NCBI RefSeq assembly: GCF_005938675.2
Contig: NZ_VCCH02000024.1
Coordinates: 1 to 64,000, forward strand
DNA from: Mycobacterium sp. KBS0706
GTDB lineage: Bacteria > Pseudomonadota > Alphaproteobacteria > DSM-16000 > Inquilinaceae
DNA: 64,000 bases
Direction of reading: 5' to 3'
Made by a program: the position numbers and the translations under genes
The notes under the pieces: generated by a model
The model's input: only the letters and a program-made list of their open reading frames with translations
What the model was told of the DNA's origin: nothing
Database searches by the model: none
Shown here: positions 1 through 7,196 of the stretch, piece by piece
How positions within the stretch are numbered: the first letter of the stretch is position 1
Layout: every line of letters begins with the position of its first letter

Positions 1-60
1 GGCGTCTCACCCAAGGGGTGCAGTCCAATCTTGTCACCGCAAATCGGCCGCCGGCGCCGC

Positions 61-1077
61 TCAGACCCTCCCCGGGGCCGCGAAGATATGCACCGCATCG
101 CGCAGCATCGATGCCGCCGTGGGCGTGGGCTCGCGCTCCCACAGCTTGTGGGAGCTGATGCCGTAGATGTCGGTGTGCATCTCGACCGCCATCTCCCAGC
201 CTTTGCACTGGGCCAGGAAGTCGGCGCCGGGCAGGGCGACCGGCGCCACGGCGTAGCGCCCGGCCTCGGCGCTGGCGACCAGCCGGATCACCTTCCCCTG
301 CGCCGCCTCCGCCGCGATCCGCTCCGCCGTCACCCCGGCGATGCCGGTCACCGCGATGTCGGCGAGCGCGATGTCGGCGCCGAGCAGGCTGTTGGCGATG
401 ATCAGCAGCTTGTTGGCCGTGTCCCAGCCGTCGACGTCGAGCGAGGGGTCGGCCTCGGCGATGCCGCGGCGCTGGGCCTCGGCCAGCGCATCGCCATAGG
501 CCGTGCCGCCGGCCATCTCGTCCAGGATGAAGTTGGTGGTGGCGTTGAAGACGCCGCGCAGCCGCAGGATCTCGCCCGCGATCATGTCGCGTCGCCCGAT
601 GTTGAGGACCGGCAGCCCGCCGCAGACCGTGGCGCTGTATTTCAGCCCCGCCCCGGTCCGCCCGGCGGTCTCGTGCAGCTCGCGGAAGGCCAGCACCACC
701 GGGCCCTTGTTCGCCAGCACGACGGAGATGCCCTGCCCCAGCGCCGCCCGCGTCAGCGCCAGCCCCGGCCCGCCGGTGCGCAGGTCGACCGGCGACGCCT
801 CGAACACCAGGTCGACGCCGGCCAGCAGGCTCTCCACCGCAACCGCCCCGCGATAGCCGGCCAGATCCGCGGTCGAGCCCCCGGCCGCCTTGCGGGCGGC
901 GATCTCCGCCGGATCGAACCCGGCGGGGTCGACCGCCACGCCCCGGCTGTCGGCGACCAGGACGATGCGAAAGCCAATCCCGTGATCGCGCTGCAGCGCG
1001 CCCGCCTTCCCGGCCAGGATCGTGAGCAGGTTCCGGTTGACGCTGCCGAGCCCCATCAGGGCGGCGTTGATCAGCAT
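61..1077 (-). CDS. Homoserine dehydrogenase-like oxidoreductase
   Basis: A 338-residue protein of the homoserine dehydrogenase family, which reduces aspartate semialdehyde to homoserine in the threonine/methionine pathway in the cytoplasm. Visible features are an N-terminal Rossmann motif GLGSVNRN (9-16), LANK with Lys124, GGLPV (153-157), FNATTNFIL (177-185) and the catalytic-type stretch DGWDTANK (216-223) with Asp219 and Lys223. It is shorter than housekeeping enzymes of about 430 residues and has no C-terminal ACT domain, so threonine feedback is not expected. A longer frame opens at 1257, but the family N-terminus begins at the ATG at 1077. It could be a paralogue rather than the main biosynthetic enzyme; substrate is inferred. 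Confidence 0.85.
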   Translation of the reverse strand: MLINAALMGLGSVNRNLLTILAGKAGALQRDHGIGFRIVLVADSRGVAVDPAGFDPAEIAARKAAGGSTADLAGYRGAVAVESLLAGVDLVFEASPVDLRTGGPGLALTRAALGQGISVVLANKGPVVLAFRELHETAGRTGAGLKYSATVCGGLPVLNIGRRDMIAGEILRLRGVFNATTNFILDEMAGGTAYGDALAEAQRRGIAEADPSLDVDGWDTANKLLIIANSLLGADIALADIAVTGIAGVTAERIAAEAAQGKVIRLVASAEAGRYAVAPVALPGADFLAQCKGWEMAVEMHTDIYGISSHKLWEREPTPTAASMLRDAVHIFAAPGRV

Positions 1078-1128
1078 GTCTCGTCCTCGTTCCGGCGCAG
1101 AATCGCGGCCGTGGTTTCCAGATCCCGG

Positions 1129-1168
1129 CCCGTCATGGCGAGCCCCGCAGGGGCGTGGCCATCCAGCG
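1129..1168. repeat. Half-copy of the GTCATGGCGAG palindromic repeat
   Basis: This 40 bp stretch upstream of the homoserine dehydrogenase-like gene closely matches one arm of the 90 bp inverted repeat at 17784-17873, including the CCGTCATGGCGAG and CGTGGCCATCC blocks. Only one arm is present, so it cannot form the full long hairpin, although its inner GCCCCGCAGGGGC part can fold. Confidence 0.7.
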
Positions 1169-1226
1169 TCTCCGGCCCCTGTCGAGGCCGATGGGATCAA
1201 GCGTTCGTAGAATCGGCCGTCAAACA

Positions 1227-1523
1227 CTAGCGCTCGTCGACCACGTCCGCCGACCACTCCCGCGCACTGTGCAGGATACGCAGGATCCTCACCGTGTCGT
1301 CCTCGATCCGGTAGATCACGAAATAGGGCGTGCGCCTGATGGTCAACTCACGGGTGCCCTCGACGCGCCCCGGCCGTCCGCTCTGTGGCAATTGGAGCAG
1401 CGTCAGGACGCGAGCCAGTATCCGCTCGTCGACGAGTTCGGCTGCTTGCGGATTGTCGGCTTCGATGTGGTCGTAGATGGCGAGACGATCCGCCTCGGCG
1501 GCCGGGCGCCAGGACAGTCTCAA
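1227..1523 (-). CDS. RelE/ParE-family toxin
   Basis: A 98-residue protein of the RelE/ParE toxin superfamily. It shows the family pattern RLSWRPAAEADRLAIYDHI near the N-terminus, then ADNPQAA, an ERI helix, RRTPYFVIYRI (middle of the last third) and a closing ILRILHSAREW. Such toxins either cleave ribosome-bound mRNA or poison gyrase, and the motifs do not decide between these. The start chosen is TTG at 1523, which overlaps the antitoxin stop in a TTGA (4 bp overlap); this fits translational coupling. Upstream in-frame ATGs would lie inside the antitoxin gene. Confidence 0.85.
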   Translation of the reverse strand: MRLSWRPAAEADRLAIYDHIEADNPQAAELVDERILARVLTLLQLPQSGRPGRVEGTRELTIRRTPYFVIYRIEDDTVRILRILHSAREWSADVVDER

Positions 1524-1828
1524 GACTTGCCGGCGGCCAGCTTGCGCCGGGTCTGAGCCCGCCGCGCAGCGAACCTGGCTTCGACCTCCTCGTGCGGGAC
1601 GTCCGGCCGCGGATCGTCGAGCGCCTCCTGCACCTTTGCGCGGACCCACGCGTCATGGGTCGCCGGGTCGACGGCCAGCCCGGCCGGCAGGGCCCCCTCA
1701 TTCGCGACCCGGGTGAGCAGCATCCGCACCGCATCGGACACGGTCAGCCCCATCTGCGCGAGCACCAGCGACGCCTTGTCCCTCAAGGCGGGGTCGATGC
1801 GGGTCTGGATCAGCGCACTTGCCGCCAT
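1520..1828 (-). CDS. RelB/DinJ-family antitoxin
   Basis: A 102-residue antitoxin. The N-terminus (MAASALIQTRIDP, then LRDKASLVLAQMGLTVSDAV) has the ribbon-helix-helix pattern typical of RelB/DinJ proteins, which bind the operon promoter as dimers. The C-terminal half is charged (DVPHEEVEARFAARRAQTRRK) and probably wraps the toxin. The ATG at 1828 is preceded by AGGAGG at good spacing, so the longer frame from 1903 is rejected. It is first in a two-gene operon with the toxin and is expected to repress that operon alone or with the toxin. Confidence 0.85.
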   Translation of the reverse strand: MAASALIQTRIDPALRDKASLVLAQMGLTVSDAVRMLLTRVANEGALPAGLAVDPATHDAWVRAKVQEALDDPRPDVPHEEVEARFAARRAQTRRKLAAGKS

Positions 1829-1851
1829 GTCGATCCTCCTGTGTGACCAGA

Positions 1852-1879
1852 AATGTACTTCAATCGCATGACAAGTCAA
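1852..1879 (-). promoter_or_regulatory. Sigma70-like promoter of the toxin-antitoxin operon
   Basis: On the minus strand TTGACT (1874-1879) and TACATT (1852-1857) are separated by 16 bp and lie about 25-50 bp upstream of the antitoxin ATG. The region is more AT-rich than its surroundings. Confidence 0.55.
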
Positions 1880-1946
1880 GCTGACGCTCGGAGACCAGCC
1901 CACGGCTTCATGCGGGGCAGACGGCCTGACCGCCTTGGAGCACGCG

Positions 1947-2143
1947 CTGTCACGGACTCCCGATTCGCCGCGATCCTCGCCGCCGGCGAGGACGAAGCGA
2001 CGTCGACGCGGCTTCGCCGGGCCGAGCAGATCGGCCGGCCGCTCGGCGGCTGCGACTTCCCGGACCGGCTCAAACGCCAGAGCAGCCGCACCCTCGCGCC
2101 GGCCAAACGAGGGCGAAAGCCCGCTAAAATTGCAGTGTCACCG
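1947..2143 (+). pseudogene. Relic of REP-associated (Y1) transposase, copy 1
   Basis: A decayed 3' end of a REP-associated tyrosine transposase (RAYT, IS200-like). One frame reads FAAILAAGEDEA, then TRLRRAEQIGRPLGG and LAPAKRGRKPAK, the usual C-terminal tail of these proteins. The catalytic HUH and Tyr regions are absent. The segment is a close nucleotide match to 3603-3805, continuing past the reading frame into CTGTCACCG, so the two copies are paralogous. Relative to copy 2 it has lost a base near 1962 (CCCGATTCG against CCCGATTTCG). Confidence 0.75.
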
Positions 2144-2221
2144 TATTGTACAGGTGGAATACAGTCCTGACCGGGGAGGTCCGGCGGGAAACAAGGCACT
2201 ACGCGGAGGGGCAAGTCCGAC

Positions 2222-3055
2222 ATGGTCGAAGACGAAATCAGGATCGCTCCCAGCATGGAGGCGCGACCGTCTATCGGTCCGATCCGCGTCTCGGTACTGG
2301 CTGAGGTCGAGAGCACTGTGGGCGAATGGTCGGGGTGGCCGGGTCGTCCGCTGCGGGCACCATCCATGCTGTTGGATCATTCGGCTCGCTCCGCACTTCC
2401 GATCACAGGCTTCTCCGAGGCAGGGTTGCCTCGTTTCCGGCTCCGGCCGAACGTCTGCGCCCGCTACAGCATCCGCGTCCTCGCCCCGGGCTTCGATGCC
2501 GCGGCCGTGTCCGGCCTGGCCCTTCCGGCAGTCGGCGGCGGTCAAACGCCGGCGAACAGCCATTTCGATCTCTGGGGCAGCGAACTTCGCGTGCGGATGC
2601 GGCGCCGTGTTTGGCTGCGGTTCGACGGAAAATCGCTGAAGTGGATCAACGGCGGCTCGATCGAGCGGGAGTGGGCCGCGGTATCTGGTCGGGAAGGCCA
2701 CCAGTCCCCAAGAGAGCAGAACGTGGCGGACACCGGGCCGATCCCGGCCGGAACCTATCTCGGCGACTTTTCGGAATTCCAGGACCGTCGTCTTGGCCAG
2801 AGCACCGTGGATTGGGTCGCAGGGAACCTCGGGCGGGGCCAATGGCGGGGGAATGAGATGAGTTGGGGCAACTATCGGCTGTGGCTCAGGCCTCTCCGCA
2901 ACGTCAACACATTCGGACGGGACGGGTTTACCATTCACGGTGGCTGGTATCCGGGGTCGGCGGGCTGCATCGACCTGACCGGCAACATGGATGACTTCGC
3001 CGGACGCCTTCGGGCGTACGGCCAGAGCGTGACGGTCGATGTCATCTACGGCTAA
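2222..3055 (+). CDS. DUF2778/Tlde1-like L,D-transpeptidase-fold protein
   Basis: A 277-residue protein. From about residue 130 it matches the DUF2778 (Tlde1) pattern: WLRFDGKSLKW (131-141), WAAVSGREG (151-159), DTGPIPAGTY (170-179) and the catalytic-type block FTIHGG followed by SAGCIDL, with His239 and Cys249. Tlde1 proteins are type VI secretion effectors that cut or exchange peptidoglycan stem peptides in the periplasm. No signal peptide is visible, as in such effectors, but no T6SS gene lies in the window. Residues 1-125 match nothing I recognise. GGAGGGG about 10 nt upstream supports the ATG at 2222. The next gene overlaps its end, and transposase relics lie on both sides. Effector function is inference. 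Confidence 0.75.
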   Translation: MVEDEIRIAPSMEARPSIGPIRVSVLAEVESTVGEWSGWPGRPLRAPSMLLDHSARSALPITGFSEAGLPRFRLRPNVCARYSIRVLAPGFDAAAVSGLALPAVGGGQTPANSHFDLWGSELRVRMRRRVWLRFDGKSLKWINGGSIEREWAAVSGREGHQSPREQNVADTGPIPAGTYLGDFSEFQDRRLGQSTVDWVAGNLGRGQWRGNEMSWGNYRLWLRPLRNVNTFGRDGFTIHGGWYPGSAGCIDLTGNMDDFAGRLRAYGQSVTVDVIYG

Positions 3056-3410
3056 AGCGATCCTGGCGAAGATCGGCGTATTGATGGCCTGGGCCGTCGT
3101 CGCCCTGTCTGCGCTGGTGACAGCGGTCCTGTTCGCCGATGTCCTCCAAGTCGCATCTGGGCATATGGAGGGCTATCCGTGGGGTTGGGAAGGCGGCGGC
3201 TGGCCTTACAGATCTCCTCTCAACTACATCATCTCCGGCACGGCTGTGGCCGCGATCAGCGCCGTCTTTACGGTCGGACTCGTTCTCTCCCGTCGCCGGC
3301 TGCTCTGGTTCGCGGTGATCGCCGGCCTGTTCATTGTCTTCGTGGCAGGACTGCCCGGCTCGACGATCGCCGAAGCCACGGGGCTCAGCTGGAGCGCGCT
3401 GCTTCCTTGA
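3039..3410 (+). CDS. Small membrane protein, possible immunity partner
   Basis: A 123-residue protein with three or four likely membrane helices (about residues 11-35, 62-84, 86-106 and possibly the C-terminus) and a Trp/Gly-rich loop, YPWGWEGGGWPY (46-57). I recognise no family. The start lies inside the end of the DUF2778-like gene (17 bp overlap), so the two are probably translated together. An overlapping gene for a small membrane protein next to a peptidoglycan-targeting enzyme suggests an immunity role, but known Tldi immunity proteins are not obviously of this type. The function is inference only. Confidence 0.65.
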   Translation: MSSTAKAILAKIGVLMAWAVVALSALVTAVLFADVLQVASGHMEGYPWGWEGGGWPYRSPLNYIISGTAVAAISAVFTVGLVLSRRRLLWFAVIAGLFIVFVAGLPGSTIAEATGLSWSALLP

Positions 3411-3469
3411 CCCGGTATCGCAGCGGGCCAATTGACGGGGCTGAGCGGCGGCCGGCGGGCGAGCGTGCC

Positions 3470-3805
3470 TCGAGGCGCTGCGCCACGTCGCGCTCAACCC
3501 CGCGCGGGTCCAGCTGGTCCGGCGGGTGGCGGATTGGCCTTGGTCCAGCGCGCCGGTCAATCTGGGCCGGATCCCTGCGGACGGCCTGCCGGCCGCGAGC
3601 CGGTGCTGTCGCGCTATCCCGATTTCGCCGCGATCCTCGCCGCCGGCGAGGACGACGCGGCGTCGACGCGATTGCGCCGGGCCGAGCAGATCGGCCGGCC
3701 GCTCGGCGGCCGCGACTTCCTGGACCGGCTCGAACGCGAGAGCGGCCGGCCTCTCGCTCCTGCCCGACGGGGACGGAAGCTCGCTAAAAGTGCGCTGTCA
3801 CCGCA
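3470..3805 (+). pseudogene. Relic of REP-associated (Y1) transposase, copy 2
   Basis: A longer decayed 3' part of a RAYT. One frame (from about 3470) reads LRHVALNPARVQLV and DWPWSSAPVNL; after a frameshift near 3570-3605 another reads PDFAAILAAGEDDA, RRAEQIGRPLGG and LAPARRGRKLAK. Together these follow the order of the C-terminal third of Y1 transposases. The N-terminal catalytic part is missing. The last 200 bp are a diverged duplicate of 1947-2143 in the same orientation. Confidence 0.8.
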
Positions 3806-3822
3806 ATTCCGGCACGAGAAAT

Positions 3823-4560
3823 TCAAATAATCAAGCCAAATTTTTTGATGGTCGATTGTGTCTCCGCCAGTATTTCGTTTAGCGCATAGACCATCGGTGT
3901 GGCATCATATGGCCTTGGCGATTCCACCCCGAAGGCTATGTCGAAATCTAATTCGTAATCAACGAGCCTTGCTCCGGGACCAATCTCTATATCTATCTTC
4001 GTGCCTGCAGTGATTCCGATATTGCGAACCGTTTTGCTTATCCGGAAATTCGTTATGGCCCCTATTTTTAAGAGAGATGATTGGATCATTGGTGACGGAA
4101 ATCTGTGCTTTTCCATATTATTAACTTGGTTTAGCCAGCATAGAATGTCATTCCCGCCCGGGTATGGCCTAACGTCATTCGTCAGTATATCAAGCGCGTT
4201 CCTCTGGGCATCGCGGAAATACTTTTTCGTTTTTAAAGTTTCTTCAAATTTTGTTTTGGATTTTGAAATTGGAAAGGCCATATCTTCGGAGTAATTGCCA
4301 TTTGGATCAAAAATCAGATGAGACGAATAGTCCAATACCGCCCGAAGATTTCCTAGAGCGTCGGCGGCTGTGAGGACAAAATCATACGGAATTGGTGGGC
4401 GCATTACGAACTTCACGCCATAATGACCATTCCATTCAACATACTCAACAACCATCGGCTTCCTGTCTTTATACTCCAGTATCAGTTTCTGCAACGCAGA
4501 TATATGATGGGCGCTCCGCCCAAGCTTGAGGGTTATTGCCTCAATTTGATCTGGTCTCAT
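3823..4560 (-). CDS. AT-rich orphan protein
   Basis: A 245-residue soluble protein of unknown function. The ATG at 4560 has GGGAGGA at good spacing; longer frames run into GC-rich sequence of a different character. The N-terminus is a helix-rich segment (MRPDQIEAITLKLGRSAHHI). The middle has NLRAVLDYSSHLI followed by MAFPISKSKTKFEE, which resembles a widespread hypothetical-protein pattern in which a helix with LRxALD precedes an FPI motif; this is a weak impression. Base composition is far more AT-rich than both flanks, with many A/T-ending codons, pointing to recent acquisition. It lies next to transposase relics and converges with the accessory patch. Confidence 0.75.
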   Translation of the reverse strand: MRPDQIEAITLKLGRSAHHISALQKLILEYKDRKPMVVEYVEWNGHYGVKFVMRPPIPYDFVLTAADALGNLRAVLDYSSHLIFDPNGNYSEDMAFPISKSKTKFEETLKTKKYFRDAQRNALDILTNDVRPYPGGNDILCWLNQVNNMEKHRFPSPMIQSSLLKIGAITNFRISKTVRNIGITAGTKIDIEIGPGARLVDYELDFDIAFGVESPRPYDATPMVYALNEILAETQSTIKKFGLII

Positions 4561-4622
4561 GTAGATCCTCCCGCTGTAATTGCGGTGGCGATGCACGAAT
4601 TGGATGCGGCGCAAAGGATAGG

Positions 4623-5051
4623 CTAAAGCACATCCCTTAACATCGCCACCAGCGGCTTGTCCGCCGGCGGCATCGGATAATCCCGCAACCGGTTCGGCGC
4701 CACCCAGGCCAGCGCCTGGCCCTCCAGCGGCCGCGGCGTGCCCTGCCAACGGCGGCAGAGGTACAGCGGCATCAGCAGGTGGAAGCGCTCGTAGCGGTGG
4801 CTGGCGAAGGTGAAGGGGGCCAGGCAGCTCTCCTCCGTGTCGATCGCCAGCTCCTCGCGCAGCTCGCGGATCAGCGCCGCCTCCGGCGTCTCGCCCGGGT
4901 CGACCTTGCCGCCCGGGAACTCCCAGAGGCCGGCCATCGACTTGCCCTCGGGCCGCTGCGCGATCAGCACGCGGCCATCGGCATCGACCAGGGCGACGGC
5001 GACCACCAGCACCATCGGCAGGGCGGGGACAGCGGAGAGTTCAGGCGGCAT
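4623..5051 (-). CDS. mutT: MutT-type Nudix hydrolase (8-oxo-dGTP diphosphatase)
   Basis: A 142-residue Nudix enzyme. The box runs from Gly48 through Glu54 to REL-R-EE (62-67), giving the metal-binding glutamates; the usual Gly near its end is replaced by Ala69. WEFPGGK before the box and a C-terminal region with ALAWVAP, typical of MutT, support a role in hydrolysing oxidised dGTP to its monophosphate and so preventing A:T to C:G transversions. Its start overlaps the upstream acetyltransferase gene by 11 bp, so it is the last gene of an operon with that gene and perhaps argJ. Placement near argJ and secA is common in alphaproteobacteria. Confidence 0.9.
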   Translation of the reverse strand: MPPELSAVPALPMVLVVAVALVDADGRVLIAQRPEGKSMAGLWEFPGGKVDPGETPEAALIRELREELAIDTEESCLAPFTFASHRYERFHLLMPLYLCRRWQGTPRPLEGQALAWVAPNRLRDYPMPPADKPLVAMLRDVL

Positions 5052-5601
5052 AGATCTTCAGATAATCCTGGCGGCTGAGGGCGAAGAGCGGGCAGGGCAC
5101 CGCCTGCCCCAGCGCCTTGAACTCGATGGTCTTGATGCCGTCGGTCATCAGCCCGGCCTTGACCAGGACATGGCCCGACGGCGCGTTGTCGGGGTGGTAG
5201 GCCGCCTGGATCCGCTCCAGCCGCAGGTCGAGGAAGCCGAAGGCGATCATCGCCTGCGCCGCCTCGGTGGCATAGCCCTGGCCCCAGTAGCGCCGGCCGA
5301 ACCAGTAGCCGAAGCTGCCGACCCGGCCGTTGGTCGCGATCGACAGCCCCATATGGCCGATCACGGCGCCGCTGTCGGCCAGCGCCACCACGAACTGGTA
5401 GTCCCGCCCGGCGATCCAGCGCTTCTCCGCGGTCCGGATCCAGTCCTCGGCATCGGCGAAGCCATAGGGGAACGGCACGTCCGACAGCCAGCGCACCACC
5501 TCCCAATCGTCCAGCAGATGGGTGATCTCCCCGGCATCGGAGGGGCGGTGACGGCGCAGCCGCAGCCGCTCGGTCTCCAGCGCCTCCGGCAGGTCGGTCA
5601 T
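5041..5601 (-). CDS. GNAT N-acetyltransferase (RimJ-like)
   Basis: A 186-residue GNAT protein of the RimJ/RimL type. TERLRLRRHRPSDA opens the fold, IGHMGLSI forms the central strands, GYWFGRRYWGQGYATEA (about 97-113) carries the acetyl-CoA pyrophosphate-binding QGYAT, and ERIQAAYHPDNAPSGHVLVKAG closes it. It presumably acetylates an N-terminal or side-chain amine from acetyl-CoA; the acceptor is unknown. The ATG at 5601 is used because the family N-terminus begins there. It overlaps mutT by 11 bp. Confidence 0.85.
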   Translation of the reverse strand: MTDLPEALETERLRLRRHRPSDAGEITHLLDDWEVVRWLSDVPFPYGFADAEDWIRTAEKRWIAGRDYQFVVALADSGAVIGHMGLSIATNGRVGSFGYWFGRRYWGQGYATEAAQAMIAFGFLDLRLERIQAAYHPDNAPSGHVLVKAGLMTDGIKTIEFKALGQAVPCPLFALSRQDYLKIYAA

Positions 5602-5692
5602 GACGCCGCGGGCTCGCGGCTGCGGGACGGTGCGGCCTTCCTTCCCCGGGCTTGACCCGAGGATCGCGAGACCTTGCCACAATTCCCCAACC

Positions 5693-5765
5693 CGTCATCC
5701 CCGCGGAAGCGGGGATCTCGTAGCGCCTTGGCCGGAAAGAGATTCCCGCTTTCGCGGGAATGACG
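5693..5765. repeat. GTCATCCCCGC inverted repeat element
   Basis: Two 27 bp arms (5693-5719 and 5739-5765) match as inverted copies at about 24 of 27 positions. Each arm is itself a small palindrome (CCCGCGGAAGCGGGG and CCCGCTTTCGCGGG), as in common BIME/REP-like elements. With the next element it fills most of the 334 bp gap upstream of the acetyltransferase gene; no gene was seen there. Confidence 0.75.
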
Positions 5766-5802
5766 ATGAAGGAATGTGGGGAGTGCGTCACGGCCCAAGC
5801 CC

Positions 5803-5856
5803 GCCCTCACCCGGTCTCGCTGCGCGAGCCCGACCTCTCCCGTAAACGGGAGAGGC
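5803..5856. repeat. CCTCACCCGG/CTCTCCCG repeat, single arm
   Basis: A 54 bp element with the blocks CCCTCACCCGGTCTCGCT, GCGAGCCCGACCTCTCCCG and a terminal hairpin CTCTCCCGTAAACGGGAGAG. It matches the right half of the double element at 37344-37478 almost base for base in its first 40 positions. Confidence 0.75.
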
Positions 5857-5935
5857 AAAGTGAAAACGCTCGACATCCTGCCCCGATGCACTGGCCGACC
5901 TCGGTTTGTCCGCGCCAGCCCCAATTCACCCAGGG

Positions 5936-7165
5936 CTAGCTTCTGTAGTCCGCATTGATCGAGATATAGCCGTGCGTGAGGTCGCAGGTCCAGACCGTGG
6001 CGTGGCCGCGGCCGATGCCGATGTCGACCTCGATCCCGATCGACCGGGTCTTCATATGCGCCGCCACCGGCGCCTCGTCATAGCCGGCCACCACCATGCC
6101 GTCGCGCGCCACCTGGACGCCGCCGATGGCGATGCCGAGCTTGTCGCGGTCCGCCGGCTCGCCCGACTTGCCGACCGCCATGACGATGCGGCCCCAATTC
6201 GCGTCCTCGCCCGCCACCGCGGTCTTCAACAGCGGCGAATTGGCGATGGCCAGGCCGATGCGCCGGGCCGAGCGGTCGGAGATCGCGCCCTTCACGGCGA
6301 TGGTGATCAGCTTCTGCGCGCCCTCGCCGTCGCACGCCACCTGGCGCGCCAGGTCGGCGGTCAGGTCGTTCAGCGCCCGCTGGAAATCGGCCAGGTCGCC
6401 GTTGCCGCCCGGCACCGGGTTGCCGGCCTGGCCGGTGGCGAACAGCATCAGCGTATCGCTGGTCGAGGTGTCGCCGTCCACCGTGATGGCGTTGAACGAC
6501 TGCTCGACCGCCGCGGCCAGGGCCTTCTGCAGCAGCGGCGCCGGGATCGTGGCATCGGTGAACACGAAGGACAGCATCGTCGCCATGTCCGGCGCGATCA
6601 TGCCCGAGCCCTTGGCGATGCCGGTGAGGGTGACCGCGGTGCCGCCGATCGTCGCGGTGCGGGTGGCGCCCTTGGCGAAGGTGTCGGTGGTGCGGATCGC
6701 CTCCGCCGCCGCGGCCCAATCCTCGCCCAGCGCCTGGGCCAGGTCCGGCAGGTGGCGGGCGATACGGTCCTCCGGCAGCGGCTGGCCGATCACGCCGGTG
6801 GAGGCGACGAACACCTCCTCCCAGTCGCAGCCGACCTGCTTCGCCGCCGCCACCACCGTGGCCGCCACCGTGGCGACGCCGGCCTGGCCGGTGAAGGCGT
6901 TGGCGTTGCCGGCATTCACCACCACCGCCCGGGCCGAGCCCTTCGGCAAGGCCCGGCGGCACCAATCCACCGGGGCGGAGGGGCAGCGCGAGCGGGTGTA
7001 GACGCCCGCCGCACTGGTGCCGGGGTCGAGGGCGACGAACAGCACGTCCGGCGCCCCCGTCTTCTTCAGCCCGCAGGCGGCGGCGGCCAGCCGCACGCCG
7101 GCGATCGGCGCCAGATCCGGCAGCCGCTCTGGCGCGAGCGGCGAACGCGGCAATGCTCCGGCCAT
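5936..7165 (-). CDS. argJ: Bifunctional ornithine acetyltransferase / N-acetylglutamate synthase
   Basis: A 409-residue ArgJ. It moves the acetyl group from N-acetylornithine to glutamate in the cyclic arginine pathway and may also make N-acetylglutamate from acetyl-CoA. The self-cleavage site is visible in KGSGMIAPDMATML, with Ala195 followed by the nucleophile Thr196, so the chain is expected to split into alpha and beta subunits. NAGNANAFTG (84-93) and the C-terminal ending TCDLTHGYISINADYRS are typical. The start at 7165 has a strong GGGGAGGGG upstream. It follows ppiC with a 31 bp gap on the same strand. Confidence 0.95.
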   Translation of the reverse strand: MAGALPRSPLAPERLPDLAPIAGVRLAAAACGLKKTGAPDVLFVALDPGTSAAGVYTRSRCPSAPVDWCRRALPKGSARAVVVNAGNANAFTGQAGVATVAATVVAAAKQVGCDWEEVFVASTGVIGQPLPEDRIARHLPDLAQALGEDWAAAAEAIRTTDTFAKGATRTATIGGTAVTLTGIAKGSGMIAPDMATMLSFVFTDATIPAPLLQKALAAAVEQSFNAITVDGDTSTSDTLMLFATGQAGNPVPGGNGDLADFQRALNDLTADLARQVACDGEGAQKLITIAVKGAISDRSARRIGLAIANSPLLKTAVAGEDANWGRIVMAVGKSGEPADRDKLGIAIGGVQVARDGMVVAGYDEAPVAAHMKTRSIGIEVDIGIGRGHATVWTCDLTHGYISINADYRS

Positions 7166-7196
7166 GGTCCCCTCCCCCCGTCTCGGCTCGCGCCGG

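Noticed and set aside
1..60. Gene fragment or terminator at the left edge
   Set aside because: The 60 bases after the homoserine dehydrogenase-like stop show no hairpin with a T-run and no recognisable coding sequence.
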